Shown here one piece after another: positions 21,960 through 35,104 of a DNA stretch of 64,000 nt; position 1 is the first letter of the stretch; each line of letters starts with the position of its first letter. Both the position numbers and the translations under genes were made by a program. The stretch spans positions 8,415,501 to 8,479,500 of the forward strand of contig NC_090287.1 in NCBI RefSeq assembly GCF_037392515.1, written 5' to 3'. A model generated the notes under the pieces. It was not told the DNA's origin and did not search any database. It was given only the letters and a program-made list of their open reading frames with translations. The stretch is from Haliotis asinina. Lineage: Eukaryota > Mollusca > Gastropoda > Lepetellida > Haliotidae.

Positions 21960-23760
21960 TGTTACACCCCTCACCTGTTCACCACCGGTGGTGACATTGG
22001 ACCATGTTACATCCCTGGCCAGTTCACCACAGATGGTGACATTGGACCATGTTACATCCCTGGACTATTCACCACTGGTGGTGACATTGGACCATGTTAC
22101 ATCCCTGGCCTGTTCACCACTGGTGGTGACATTGGAGCTTGTTACATCTCTGGCCTGTTCACCACCGGTGGTGACATTGGACCATGTTACATCTCTGGCC
22201 AGTTCACCACCGGTGGTGACATTGGACCATGTTACATCCCTGGCCAGTTCACCACAGATGGTGACATTGGAGCTTGTTACATCTCTGGCCAGTTCACCAC
22301 CGGTGGTGACATTGGACCATGTTACATCCCTGGCCTGTTCACCACCGGTGGTGACATTGGACCATGTTACATCTCTGGCCAGTTCACCACCGGTGGTGAC
22401 ATTGGACCATGTTACATCCCTGGCCAGTTCACCACAGATGGTGACATTGGACCATGTTACATCCCTGGCCAGTTCACCACCGGTGGTGACATTGGACCAT
22501 GTTACATCTCTGGCCTGTTCACCACTGGTGGTGACATTGGACCATGTTACATCCCTGGCCAGTTCACCACAGATGGTGACATTGGAGCTTGTTACATCTC
22601 TGGCCTGTTCACCACAGATGGTGACATTGGACCATGTTACATCCCTGGACTATTCACCACTGGTGGTGACATTGGACCATTTTACATCCCTGGCCAGTTC
22701 ACCACAGATGGTGACATTGGACAATGTTACATCCCTGGCCTGTTCACCACTGGTGGTGACATTGGACCATGTTACATCCCTGGCCTGTTCACCACTGGTG
22801 GTGACATTGGACCATGTTACATCCCTGGCCAGTTCACCACAGATGGTGACATTGGACCATGTTACATCTCTGGCCTGTTCACCACTGGTGGTGACATTGG
22901 ACCATGTTACATCCCTGGCCAGTTCACCACAGATGGTGACATTGGACCATGTTACATCTCTGGCCTGTTCACCACAGATGGTGACATTGGACCATGTTAC
23001 ATCCCTGGCCAGTTCACCACAGATGGTGACATTGGACCATGTTACATCTCTGGACTATTCACCACTGGTGGTGACATTGGACCATGTTACATCCCTGGCC
23101 TGTTCACCACCGGTGGTGACATTGGACCATGTTACATCCCTGGCCTGTTCACCACTGGTGGTGACATTGGACCATGTTACATCCCTGGCCAGTTCACCAC
23201 AGATGGTGACATTGGACCATGTTACATCTCTGGCCTGTTCACCACTGGTGGGGACATTGGACCATGTTACATCCCTGGCCTGTTCACCACAGATGGTAAC
23301 ATTGGACCATGTTACATCTCTGGCCTGTTCACCACAGATGGTGACATTGGACCATGTTACATCCCTGGCCAGTTCACCACAGATGGTGACATTGGACCAT
23401 GTTACATCCCTGGACTATTCACCACTGGTGGTGACATTGGAGCTTGTTACATCCCTGGCCTGTTCACCTCTGGTGGTGACATTGGAGCTTGTTATATCCC
23501 TGGCCTGTTCACCACTGGGAGTGATATTGGAGTTTGTTACAACCCTGGCCTGTTCACCACTGGTGGTGACATTGGAGCTTGTTACATCCCTGGCCTGTTC
23601 ACCACTGGTGGGGACATTGGAGCTTGTTACATCCCTGGCCTGTTCACCACTGTTGGTGGCAAAGTCCCTTTCATACATCCCTGGCCTGTTCACCACAGGT
23701 GGTGACATTGGAGCTTGTTACATCCCTGGCTTGTTCACCACAGGTGGTGACATTGGACCG
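21960..23760. repeat. 45-bp minisatellite, about 40 units
   Basis: Tandem units of the form GGTGACATTGGACCATGTTA plus CATCCCTGGCCTGTTCACCACTGGT. Units vary at a few shared sites: CCA or GCT after GGA, CCT or TCT, CTG or CAG or CTA before TTC, and ACTGGT, ACCGGT or ACAGAT. The last units, from about 23515, are more diverged. Because 45 is divisible by three, two frames stay open (587 and 601 codons from 21942 and 21988). Most unit differences change the amino acid in both frames, and there is no signal peptide, splice context or initiation context, so I treat the ORFs as by-products. Shared variants between non-adjacent units show recent spreading or conversion. Confidence 0.93.
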
Positions 23761-23989
23761 TGGGGCCACACTGGTTACAAGGTTGTCTTGTAATGTCAGG
23801 CCAACAATGCACAGTTTACACTTATATTCCTCATGTTATTATTCATTACAGTATCACCATATTCTCAACCAGTAGTTTGTCCTCAGACTAGCAAATGCTT
23901 GTGCTTCCTTGCTGTCAGCCATATATTTGTCTTATTGTTGCTGTTCCCACATCATCAACCAGTAGTGTATTAATACTTTCAACTTTTCT

Positions 23990-24545
23990 GTCACACAAGG
24001 GTCTCTGGAATGTCTACCACCAGTTTGTCGACTATACACCTCTTCATGTCTTCATACTATCAACCACTGGAGCTTGTTATGTCTTCATACTATTGACCAC
24101 TAATGTGTCTATCACTATCACCCAGCCCACCAGTTTGTCCTGAGCCTTTACACCATTAGTGTCTGCATATTATCAACCATTTATATGTCTTCACACTATC
24201 AACCATTATTATTATTGTATATTTATATAGCACATGCACCTAGTACAAGCTCAAGGCACTGGTATTTTTTTTATCAGTAAAATCTTCATACTATCAACCA
24301 CCAGTTTGTCCCCAGGCTATACACCATTAATGTCTTCATACTATCAACCAGTATTGTGTCTTCATATCACCTGTCCAGCATGTCCCTAGATCATACACCA
24401 CTAATCTGTTTTCATACTATCTACCACTAGTGTGTCTTCATATTATACACTGTTGATGTCTTCATATCACCAACCTCTTGTGCCCCTACACCAAAAACCA
24501 CTAATGTCTTCATACTATCAACCACTTGCATGTTTTCCAAGAAAC
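23990..24545. repeat. Degenerate tandem array after the minisatellite
   Basis: A loosely repeated unit of 25-45 bp around GTCTTCATACTATCAACCAC and CCAGTTTGTC or TAATGTC recurs more than ten times. It is unrelated in sequence to the 45-bp array but directly follows it. At about 24206-24262 it is interrupted by TATATTTATATAGCACATGC...GCTCAAGGCACT, which resembles the ATATAGCGC...CAAGGCGCT repeat end widespread in marine invertebrates. Confidence 0.6.
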
Positions 24546-27500
24546 CAGTGCTCACTGTAGTCCCTTGATTACTTTCAAGTAATGAACCTCTTAAAAAATG
24601 TAAAGGACCTAAGCACATACCTAATGTGCGTTTTGTTACGAAATGAATTGCTTCTATCTTTTTCACTGTTGCATTGTGGTCTGAAGCACTGCACACAGTA
24701 ATGAACAAACTTGAGCTGTCTGAGGCTGCAAAACTAGAATGTTACTGTTATTACTGATCAGCAAAGCAGAACTAACACCAATTATATGAACACTATCAGG
24801 TTACATTTTTACAAGTTTTTCATCCAGTTTTAGAATGTTATTAACGATTAGATGAAATTTGAATCTGAAGTAAGATAACTCTTGAATGACTTTTGTCTGC
24901 CTTTGCCTGCTCCTGTGATGAGGTTATTTATAGATAAACTGCAGTTGATATTGTGGCATTTGACTGGCTCTTCAAGGAAACTGTTTCAAGTTTATATTTC
25001 AGAAGCCAACAGAAATAATCCACACAACCATTTTGTGTTGTTCATGAACAAGTTTAGTTGTTAACATACTGGTCAGGGCTTGTGTTGCATTACTAGAATG
25101 AATCATGTCACATGTTTACATAGAATGAATAAACTATCAAACAAAAATTAAATTAATGAAAAAAATATATATATAAAAATCACATTATAAAACACAAATC
25201 CTATCATATACTGAACTGCAAAAGAAATTAAAAATATAAAAAAAAAATATAAATGAAATTTCATGAAAGTAATAATCATTCATGTTCTTGTCTTGTATCT
25301 TGTAATTTGACAAAATGTTGCATTTCTTTTTCTGTACAGTATGTATTTCACACCCATTACACACATTCTGGCTGTAAGGCTACAAATGACCTACAGAAAA
25401 CATGAGACCATCTTGGTTAAATTATTTTATTTCCAATCAACATGATCAGTTCAAGGCATGAAAAAATCAGACATTCAAACTGAACCAACGTTTCAAACAT
25501 ATTCACACAGTTAATGATGAGATGTCCTGTATAGGTTATTATGAAACCATTGTCGGGACAGAATCAACATGATGATAGCGTCACATGAATACATCTCTAT
25601 GCTGACAATGGACCATTCTGCACCAATGAAAATCCAGAATTGATACACCTGACATGCATCACTTGACATGGCATCAATAATGGTATGTTTGAAAGAAACT
25701 TTAGACTATGGAATACATATTTGAGCATCAGACATGTTTCCTGCAAATAATTAGAACCAGTGTGAATTGACACTGAATTTAGCTGCAATTCACCAGCCAT
25801 ACCTGACGTGGAACACAAAAAACCCATGTGTAGAACTGAACCCATGTTGTCAGTGACAGCACTACCTGCTGGGCCAGGATGGCCTGACGTACTAATCTGC
25901 AAATTATACAGCAAAGTTGTTCCAATGATATATCATGTTAAAAGCGTTTTTTTAAATCAGAAAATGGAATTTCTTTTAAGATTGGTTGAGTCAGGGTAAT
26001 TATTCTCATTATATTGTTTTAAATTTACAGAATTTGAAATACAATGTATTTTGATTTCATATATACAACTTCCTTTTCACTTTTTAAAACTTTTATTTTA
26101 GACAGGTGACATGTTGTCAACTGAGAGTCATTATATTTAACATAACACAGCCTGACAGCAGCTTCAACATAAGCTTCAGTAGTTATTCTGCCTTGTGAAG
26201 GGCTGTGATAGTGTACCACTATCTTGGTGCTGTAGAAACACTCCACCAGTTCATAAAGATGACGAACAGATATCCCACACATAAATATATTTTCTAAACA
26301 TTTCAAACATATAAACCTTACAAAACTGGTTAAGCACCAAATACTCAATAAATTCCAAGAAACTTATAATTTCAGGAAATTGTTTTCTATCTTGACATAG
26401 AGATAGATTTGTTTCTTCAGAAACTGAAAACTGTCATACTGAAAGATACAAAACAATATCAACTATTTACAGATATGCTTTGTTATTGTAATAACCGTTT
26501 TACTCTTTCACTTGCTTCCCATGTTTCTAGGGCTGGAGATCCATGTCCGGTGTATATATTTGCAAACCAAAGTAAAAATAGTATGGAGAAGCAAAGGTAA
26601 CTTGTTCCTGTAAACCAGCCTGGGATTCAAATCCATCATCACAGATTCCTGACACAACTCTGCACAGCAAACTGATGTTTTGGACTATGGTCAATCCCAC
26701 AGCTGTAACACTTCAGGTTTTCACCTCAGAATAATAATCTGTACATTCTGTTTCTGTCTAATGTTGATCATTTCGTGCACAATGATTTACAAAACTGGGA
26801 ACAGGCAAATATAGAAAGGGACGGTCCTGGCTGTTTTAATAGATATATCCATGCAAAGTCTGAAATGCTTCTTCAAATGTAGAATGGATTAGACAAGAAA
26901 ATCAAAGTCTGACCCTATCATTAACTTGCACACATAGTTGAAATAAGGTATTGTATACTGTTGGTACACCAATTTGACAGGTCAAAAAATATTGACATGA
27001 CAAGATCTGCTAGTCAATACAAAGCTTAATGTATTGTCTGGAATAAACGTATCATTAATATCTTAAATAACTACTGAATACATGATTTCATTGTTTAACA
27101 TGTTTTCAAGCACAATATAATTCAGTGTCATTAATAATCAAATGAAGACACAAAGTTGCTCTTATATTACCAAAATGTCCAAGCTTCTGATGACCTGTCT
27201 TACAAAAACTGTTGCTATTAACCACTTTGTGATTAACTTGCATGAAAAGTTACTTTTGACTTGTCTCTGATGCTCTGGTTATGTTGTTTTGAAGTAAAAA
27301 ATGCAGTAAAGCAGTTATAGATCATAATCTGGCTATGATATGTTGTAACTCGATATGAAGTAAAATATGAATTGATACCAGTAATAACACAGGTTATTGG
27401 TAATAACAAAAGCATATCATTTAAATATTAAGAAGTATTAACTTCCCTGTATAAGAATGACAGAAGTGTGCTAACATGTTCCTGACAGTCAAACATGCCA

Positions 27501-27826
27501 CTGGTACTCAAATGAAGTTTAAAACAGTACCTTTGTGAAAAAGAAAAATATAACAGTAGCTTTGTGAAAATAAAATTCAATTACACTTACAATATTTCAC
27601 AAGTTTATTTCTATCACAGATCAGCCTGTAAATCATGATATTTCCAACTTACAACATTTCATAATGTACCATAGTTCCTGAAATAAGCCAATAGCCAACA
27701 CAATCCACAAAGCGTAGGGTTTAAAGCACTTACATTAATGTTTGGTACGTTATATTAAAGTATCTTTATATATTAACACTTATATAAGTAACACTCCAGT
27801 TGTTTTTATTTGCTGTTTTATGACTA
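24546..27826. other. Intergenic, no gene seen
   Basis: AT-rich, with an A/T-only patch near 25150-25260. Short ORFs on both strands look random. A B-box-like GGGATTCAAATCC near 26632 has no matching A box, so I call no tRNA. Confidence 0.4.
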
Positions 27827-28022
27827 ACCCGTGAAGATCTTGCTTAGAACTGATCTTCAGCAACCCATGCTCGTCATCAGAGGTGACTAAGAGGACTCCC
27901 TGACTTGGTTCACATGTGTTATTGTATCCCACGAGTTGTGCTCGTGCTATTGATCACTGGATTGCCTCGTCCAGACTTGACCATTGAAGACAATCTCCAT
28001 ATTGCGGGAATATTGCAGCACA
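27827..28022 (+). mobile_element. SINE family A, degraded
   Basis: Identified by ACCCGTGAAG, CTTCAGCAACCCATGC, GAGGTGACTAAG, GATCACTGGATTG and a GGAATATTGC end. The (ACTC)n tail is lost. Confidence 0.65.
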
Positions 28023-31000
28023 ACATACCAACCAACTTTATCTTTAATACATTCTATATAAAGAACATTATGTTTTCATGTCAATATATTTGTGACCGCA
28101 GCTTGTGTGACATTAGAGTTGAAATATTAGGCACAATGTCTCTAATTACTGCCATGTCTCCAATACCCACTGGGTTTGGAAGCACCAGAGTACATATTAG
28201 AGGAAATATGGTACTTTTGGCAACACCTGTCAAATTAATTCACTAGCACTGACCTGTTACTACACAGGTGTATCAATAATTCATATTTATATCCTTTGTT
28301 CATGATTAAAAAGTGTCAGACTTCTACATAATTAATACTGCAATACAATATATGGTATCATCCAATGTCAGTTTAATCACAAACTTATGATCAATACCAA
28401 AAACATCATCAAAGAAATGATTCATATAGTTTGTGTCTGCCAAACAATAATGCAGATATTTTGTACAGATAATTCTCCATGTCGAAATAAGACATCATGC
28501 ACCAGCACATCTTTCAGCCAATTAAAACAAAATATTTTGAGGTAAAGCAAATATATTTTTATTTCATCTACCCAAGCTTTAGAGTCAACAAACAACATAT
28601 TACACTGTGGCCATATTGGGTCCTAATTACAATTATGGGACAATACATTTCTTCGTAGAATTGTGTATAATTTTTCAGTGTGTTCTAACAAAATGATATT
28701 TTTTATATATAATACATCTCTCAGAGAAAACTTTGTGAATTTTTTTAGCCTCGAAATATGATTATCTGAAAGTAGTGATTCTGATGAACACTTAAGGATT
28801 TTAGCACTTTCATGTTTTTTTGTTTTGTTCTTTTTTTTGCAAAACATCACTTCTGCAGATGCAGAGTTTCAACATGTTCTATACCTCCTTTCTATGATTC
28901 TGCTGATTAAACACAATGTAAAATAATATATACAATAAAATAATTCAAATATTTACAATTGAAAAACTCCACCACTCTATCATGGTGAAATATATGGATG
29001 TGAGTGTACTGTATGAACATGATCAGATGGTATGCTGTTCACTAATTCTTACTTCCAACACAGATACTACTGTTCAGACAACTGATCACATAATATTTCA
29101 TGTTGTTTCAGGTAATGATCCCAGACATATTATTGAGAGTGAGTATGATTTCAGCCCTCTTAAGGCAATACTCCCCAACAATCATGGCATGATCAGCAAT
29201 ACCCCCAACCCTCAATACCCCAACTACCCAAATAATTGACAACCTAAAGGGATAGAAACATGTCATATTAAAAAAAGGTTTGTCAGTGGAATGATAAAAT
29301 AAACATTATACTTTCCAAACATAGTTGTGCTGCTTTGATTTATACAGCATGAAATATATTTCTGATTAAGTTTATAAAATAATACATTCTTTCCATCCCA
29401 CTCTTCAGCTGAAACTTAAGTTAATCCCAAATGAACTGACACTGATATTGACAACAAAATATTCCTGATAACATAAAAAATGCAATGTATATGTAGATAG
29501 TATGTTTGCAATAACAGACTAGAAAGGGCAATAGGCTTATGTCTGTTAAGTTTCATGAATTTCTGATAGAATGGATAGAATCTGACAGATGGAATATTAA
29601 TGAGGGTAGATAAGTTTGGGAATTTCTGGTAGTACTTAGGGTAGCCAGTTGATTGTACATTTGTGTGAAACAATGTAAAATTGATGAATTCACACATCAA
29701 CATTCTGTGCTAGATAAAACTATTTCTTTTCTACCTCAAATGTCATGTCACAAATAATCCAATGGTATTGATAGGCATAAATTATACATGTGATCTAAGT
29801 ACAAATGAGTCCCTCTCATGAAACACTCTCCTTTCAAACACCTTTCAACAAAACTTAGCACGAAATGAATTCCATATTATTTTCGGTGTAATTTTGAATT
29901 TTAATCCAAGCAGTAGCTAATACCAGAGAATTCTGAAAATAAACTACAGGTAATCTCATTTCAACACACACTGATAAAAATTGCCATACCCCAATCAAAT
30001 TTAAACGTGCTATAGATCAGCGAGTGATCTAAAACAATAAAATTGTGATTTTGGCACACAAGACAACTAAGAATTTGACATTGTATAAAATCAGCACCAT
30101 TGGTATTGTTTCCTGTGCTGTGGAGGTGAATTAAGGATTAAAAGGTCTTCCCTACAAGATATGAAACTAACTATAATGTTGGTCTGTGAAGTAACTCTGT
30201 CTTAATCATGAAGCTGTGGTTGAAAGCCATCAACCAAACTCACTATTACCAATATTCAAACATGGTAATGTCAGTCTGATTTCTGTCCTTCATAGATCTG
30301 CATGCCACCTCTTTCTCATTTCAGGCTGAATACTTAACAGGAAATAATCCTGTCTTGTAACTTATTATCTCAAACTATACTTTTATACTGTCAAATTTAC
30401 ATTTTGAATGTGTTTGTTCTCTTTCATATGCTTTAGACTTCATTTAAAGTGAAAGGAACACAAAATCACAAAAATATCATACTTCACATATATCACAAGG
30501 TTATTATATTAAGAAAATATGTTAATGTACAGATTGGTGAAATATATGTAATGATTGGCTTAATTGTGTGATGCACTTTCTTCTCCCGGAATCAGATATT
30601 TGGTAAGTAAAAATACAACCAATAGTAATTACTTTGATGGAGATCCTACACTTAATACCTATTTTTGTCAATTCATTATACACAAACTTTCCAGATTTAA
30701 GTTAGATCCATATGAAAAGACAATCTCTAAACATTTACGGCAGTGTATAACATTACTGGAAAATAATAGCTTGGATGAAAGCAGATGCAGTATCAAAAAA
30801 CATGACACGCATCATATACTCTGAACGATGAGCCAGTACAGAGGCAATGTCTTCAAAATGTTGGTTGGTAGGAATATACCATGCAAAACAAGCTAAGTAC
30901 ATACAGAAGGCCGTTAAAACCAGCGTGGAAATAGCCACTGGCATTTTATGAGTAACTATCCTGACTGGCTGGACATTTTTAGAAACTATTTCGCTCACTG

Positions 31001-31814
31001 GTCAAAACCACCATCAGCAATGACAGATGAACTAGTTACAAAACAATCAGGTGTTCCTTAACTTACTTTGAGTAGTATATATCACTATCAGGAGTAGACC
31101 AGTGGTTACTGATAATTTCATGTCACTATCAAGCATTTGAAGCATGTCAACAATGGTGTATTCACATTTCATGGCATCAAACTTTAGATAAGTATATCAT
31201 TGACCTATCCATGTCATATAAAACTGATTCTTATAACGTAAAAGTCTAAAAAGAATGATATCTGAATATCCCTAGTGAAAGTTGAGTAGTATATAACTTA
31301 TTGGATCACTGAATGCAAACAGCATGATAGCACTGATTTAAAAAATAGCCCCTACTTACAGCTGAATGTCTAATCAGACTTCCATTCATCTTTGTGTCTA
31401 TCAAATAAACTAAAGGACCTCATATATGATAGTGGGAACACTTCAATCCAGTAGAATTCATACATATACATTCAATCCACTGAATTAAATTTAAAAAGTG
31501 CAACAGTGTGTCTTGCTGGAATTGTGTACAAACCGAACAAGTCAACCTTTTTGGGCATCACTTACTGAAATGATAGCATTGTATATAAACTAAATAATGA
31601 TCAGCATGTCGATCTGCATGGATGAAGATGGTGTTAAAAGACAGCACTTATGCATAATTTACGTCATCACTAGACTCCTCTGCTTGGCTTAGTTCTTGTG
31701 CTATAATCAGTTCACAACAAAGAAACTGACAGGCATTCATGTCATCTGTCTATGAAATCTGTGCTTGATGGTGTGAATGTTTTTGTCTCAAGCTTCTCCA
31801 ATCTTTATACAAAA
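28023..31814. other. Intergenic and 3' flank of the mannosidase gene
   Basis: About 3.8 kb of AT-rich sequence. The mannosidase 3' UTR must lie at the right end of this block (minus strand), but I could not pick a convincing poly(A) signal. An 81-codon minus-strand ORF at 30753-30998 is hydrophobic but resembles nothing I know. No repeat ends seen. Confidence 0.4.
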
Positions 31815-34800
31815 CTACCACCTTATATGGTATGTTACAATTTCCATGGGAGATAACCCTAAAGGAGAATGAATATCAACAGTGGCTTTATCATAAAGAT
31901 GGGTGAGAGTTGTCTCCCTTAGAGATCCCACTGGGAAGTCTTTGAGCAGTGATGCAAGAGACATTGATCTGTCAGTCACAGCACATTGCAACCCTGGAGC
32001 AGGGAAATCACAGTTGTAACCACGGCGATGTAAAATCAAACTTGTACCATTGTAGGCAAGGTTTGCTGTGGAGAGACTGCGGAAACTAACCACTGTAGTG
32101 TCACAGGGCAATGCTGATCCCAACGGCAGCAAAGTGTGCTGAAATATGTTGGAATCTACAAGACTGAAGTAAATCATGACTGGCTGCTGGAGGAGGTCAT
32201 TTAAGGAAGTGCTGAGCAGCGATGGTAGTGCATAGTGAGCTTCTTGCTGTTTTGAAAGATGGTTCCGCTTCTCAAGGAGCAACAAAAAGTCCAATGTGAC
32301 CTCCTTGATATCCTCAATCGACTCTTGAAGTCCACGGTTGTCATCATAGATGGTCTGCCTGTCTAGCATTACTTCCAGCCATCCAGATTCAAGAGAAGCT
32401 ACACCATGTGACTGACTGGAGTGTAATGTCAGTCTTCGATGTTCATCATCCAAGAATGCTGTTGACGTCATTGGGTAGTAGTTAGCCTCTATACGAACAT
32501 TCTTATTTGTTTTGCGTTTGATCATTTGGAATCCATTTTGGTCTGTGTAGTATGATGAGTCTTTGCTGTGAATGTCTGTTTTCATTCTCATAATGATTTC
32601 CTTTTCCTTCAACATCTTGATGTTGATAGTGTTGGCGATGCGGACTCCTGATGCCTGCAGCTCAGGGTGGCTGTACAGCTGGACTGAATGCTGCAGATAG
32701 GGCTGAAATAGTACCTCCAGTCTGGACATCAGGGGCCCTTCAATCACACGAATAACTGGAATGTTGTTGATGTAGAATGCAGGTTTAGCCTCACTAGAAG
32801 GATAAAAAAGATAGGCGCCACTGCCCTGGGATTTATAGGCTAAAAACTCCAGACCAATATCGGTCTTGTTGCCTGTGGCTTTTTCTATTATGTATTGCAG
32901 TCCTCCATTGGTAGGTTTAAACACCAGCTTAATTTTCTCATTCTCCATCACTATTGGATGAAAGTTATCTTTCCTTGGCCTGCTTTGTGGAAACCTGACC
33001 TCTGGTGGCACGATAAGAGTCTCTGTATTATACACAGATATCTTGGAGGGGAAGACATTGTTATGGTCAAATTCATCTGTTTTAAATAACATGAAAGGTG
33101 TTATACTAAATGGTGCCAACTCAGCAATAAACACCACCTCAAACTTTACATTTGACACAATCAAACTTTCATCCCATATCGGATTCACCTGACAAGGTAT
33201 CACTTGCAACTTGTCATTTTTAATGATCAGATGATCCGTGCTAACATGGAGATGAATAACCTCCCTTCTGAACTGGGCCAGAGGGTTGAACAGAACTACT
33301 CTTGTGCCCTCCTCCTGAACCTCAATGGTCTGCTTCCTGGGCTGCTCACTGAAGTGGCGTCTGACAGTTTCTGGTCGGAATACAAGTGGTGACTCCACCT
33401 TGCCCTTGGACAGCAGTGACTGGATTGTCATCTGCATCACTGACTGTGTGGCATTGTAAGCCTGTAGGAGCTGAGTTTCATAATCCACAACCACATATTC
33501 CTTGGATGTTCCTGTGATGGCATCATGATGAAGAAACAATCCCAGGCTTCTTCGAGCCTGTTGTAAGAAAGTGGCATATTTGAAGTAATGATCTCTAGTT
33601 GGCATCCTCCACTTTTTGAAATATGCATATGCTACAGTGTTCAATGTGTCTGCAGCTTGGATCTGGTTCTGGACGTCTCGTGAAAACCTTTTGTCAAAAG
33701 GTCTTGTAGTGTAGTAGCCTGTCCAGTATTCATTGTTCCTGTCGGAATAAGGGAAGAAGTCTCCGCTCAGGACAGGCAGACCTTTATCTTTCCTGTAATA
33801 CATCTTGCTGGCTTTCTGCTGCTTCATGTGTTCAAAGTAGTCCTTGAGGGTTCCAAATCTCACATTAATCTTCCAGTCTCTCCTGTTGTTCATATAGTTC
33901 ATAAGTTTCCCATAGTTTGTGTACTGTTGGTCCCATTCAACCTCATAGTCAAAGCGGAAGTCATCACCCAGAGGAACAAGAATGGTATTGTATTTATACA
34001 GGTATGACTTTTTGCGATATTGTTCATACAAATATTTGGCTTGTTTTTCAAGGTTCTCAGAAGTGATACCTTTTGCTCTGCTCTCAGAGTATTCATTGGG
34101 GACCTGTCTGAAGTCAAACAGTAAGCAGATAAACCTATTTGGTCCACAGGTGTATTTGATGCTGTACAACATATAGGGCATGACATGACACAGGATGTCA
34201 TTGGCCCCTTTGGTATCCCAGTACTGCCGCCACATAAACTCAAGACTGTTTTTGGAAATGAGAGATCCTTTGATTGCCTGATGAACTCGCTGGATCACCA
34301 TGTTCTCCATGCCAGCTTTCTTCCATAGATACGGCATAGTCCCAGAATATCCAAATGGATCAATTGACCAACTGTTCTCAGGCTTCACCCCAAGGTTTTC
34401 CCACATCCACTGATGACCTTCCAGAAGTTGATCTATCACAGACACATAATGGGTTGATGCTTCATCAGGCATCACCCACCCACCCAGGACAATTTCTAGC
34501 TGCCCACGACGGACCAGACGGCGCACATGGACCTTCACAGCATCTTCCAGCTCATTCCACCACATACTGAAATAGACTGTCTCTGCCCAAATGAAGGTCA
34601 TGTTAGGGTAGTCAGTCAGTTTGTTGACCATGTTGGTGAGGATATGCTTCGTCTGGTCCACATAGTACTCATCTACAGTCTTCAGCCATCCAGGATCGTT
34701 GTGAGAGTGGGGGACCACAATCACCTCAAGCTGTTCCAGCTCATGGTCAACTCGACTGGGGAAATCAGGAGGAGCTGTTGGCATCTCATAGGACCCGTCA

Positions 34801-35060
34801 GGGTGCAAGTTGAAGTCAGTCTGCTGGTACACATCATATGTGGAGATATTAGATCTGGATGTGGCCGTGTGTTGAAAGTGACACATGCTGGCATCCTGTT
34901 CCATGGAGAAGTGTTTGACTGGCCAGTAGTTGGGCTCCACCAGTCTAGCATGGTTGATGTGGGGGTTCTCATACAGGCCATCGTCAGTGTAGTAGTACAG
35001 AACTGTAAGGGTTATGAATGCAGAACTGCATAGGATCACAAGACGCTGCCAAAACTTCAT
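31815..35060 (-). CDS. MAN2A1: Golgi alpha-mannosidase II (GH38), complete, single exon
   Basis: Removes the alpha-1,3 and alpha-1,6 mannoses from GlcNAcMan5GlcNAc2 after MGAT1, committing N-glycans to the complex/paucimannose path in the medial Golgi (family knowledge). 1081 residues; fly and human enzymes have about 1108 and 1144. It is a type II membrane protein: short cytosolic tail, then a hydrophobic segment at about 7-24, then a luminal stem. The GH38 catalytic domain starts near 112 with HSHNDPGW, the Golgi form rather than the lysosomal HxHDDVGW. By comparison with fly GMII the metal and active-site residues are H120, D122, D234 (nucleophile, in WSIDPFGYS), R258, D367 (acid/base, in PLGDDFRF) and H512 with D513 (HHDAITGT). 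It ends LSPMEIVTYHIRW like relatives. The coding sequence has no intron, whereas vertebrate genes have many. MAN2A1 versus MAN2A2 is not resolvable. Confidence 0.96.
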   Translation of the reverse strand: MKFWQRLVILCSSAFITLTVLYYYTDDGLYENPHINHARLVEPNYWPVKHFSMEQDASMCHFQHTATSRSNISTYDVYQQTDFNLHPDGSYEMPTAPPDFPSRVDHELEQLEVIVVPHSHNDPGWLKTVDEYYVDQTKHILTNMVNKLTDYPNMTFIWAETVYFSMWWNELEDAVKVHVRRLVRRGQLEIVLGGWVMPDEASTHYVSVIDQLLEGHQWMWENLGVKPENSWSIDPFGYSGTMPYLWKKAGMENMVIQRVHQAIKGSLISKNSLEFMWRQYWDTKGANDILCHVMPYMLYSIKYTCGPNRFICLLFDFRQVPNEYSESRAKGITSENLEKQAKYLYEQYRKKSYLYKYNTILVPLGDDFRFDYEVEWDQQYTNYGKLMNYMNNRRDWKINVRFGTLKDYFEHMKQQKASKMYYRKDKGLPVLSGDFFPYSDRNNEYWTGYYTTRPFDKRFSRDVQNQIQAADTLNTVAYAYFKKWRMPTRDHYFKYATFLQQARRSLGLFLHHDAITGTSKEYVVVDYETQLLQAYNATQSVMQMTIQSLLSKGKVESPLVFRPETVRRHFSEQPRKQTIEVQEEGTRVVLFNPLAQFRREVIHLHVSTDHLIIKNDKLQVIPCQVNPIWDESLIVSNVKFEVVFIAELAPFSITPFMLFKTDEFDHNNVFPSKISVYNTETLIVPPEVRFPQSRPRKDNFHPIVMENEKIKLVFKPTNGGLQYIIEKATGNKTDIGLEFLAYKSQGSGAYLFYPSSEAKPAFYINNIPVIRVIEGPLMSRLEVLFQPYLQHSVQLYSHPELQASGVRIANTINIKMLKEKEIIMRMKTDIHSKDSSYYTDQNGFQMIKRKTNKNVRIEANYYPMTSTAFLDDEHRRLTLHSSQSHGVASLESGWLEVMLDRQTIYDDNRGLQESIEDIKEVTLDFLLLLEKRNHLSKQQEAHYALPSLLSTSLNDLLQQPVMIYFSLVDSNIFQHTLLPLGSALPCDTTVVSFRSLSTANLAYNGTSLILHRRGYNCDFPAPGLQCAVTDRSMSLASLLKDFPVGSLRETTLTHLYDKATVDIHSPLGLSPMEIVTYHIRW

Positions 35061-35104
35061 CCTGGAACAATCTTGTTATGGGTGATGGCCAGCCTCTTAC
35101 ACAT
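35057..35104 (-). other. uORF2 of the mannosidase leader, overlapping the main start
   Basis: MCKRLAITHNKIVPG then stop. The stop and the mannosidase start share ATGA. The A at -3 suggests it could be used by scanning ribosomes if it lies in the mature mRNA. Confidence 0.45.

Noticed and set aside
21942-23793. Two overlapping repetitive proteins of 587 and 601 residues
   Set aside because: The 45-bp period alone keeps the frames open, unit differences are mostly amino-acid changing in both frames, and no signal peptide, splice site or start context supports a gene.
30753-30998. 81-codon hydrophobic minus-strand ORF, possible small membrane protein
   Set aside because: AT-rich context, no homology I recognise and no supporting splice or leader signals.
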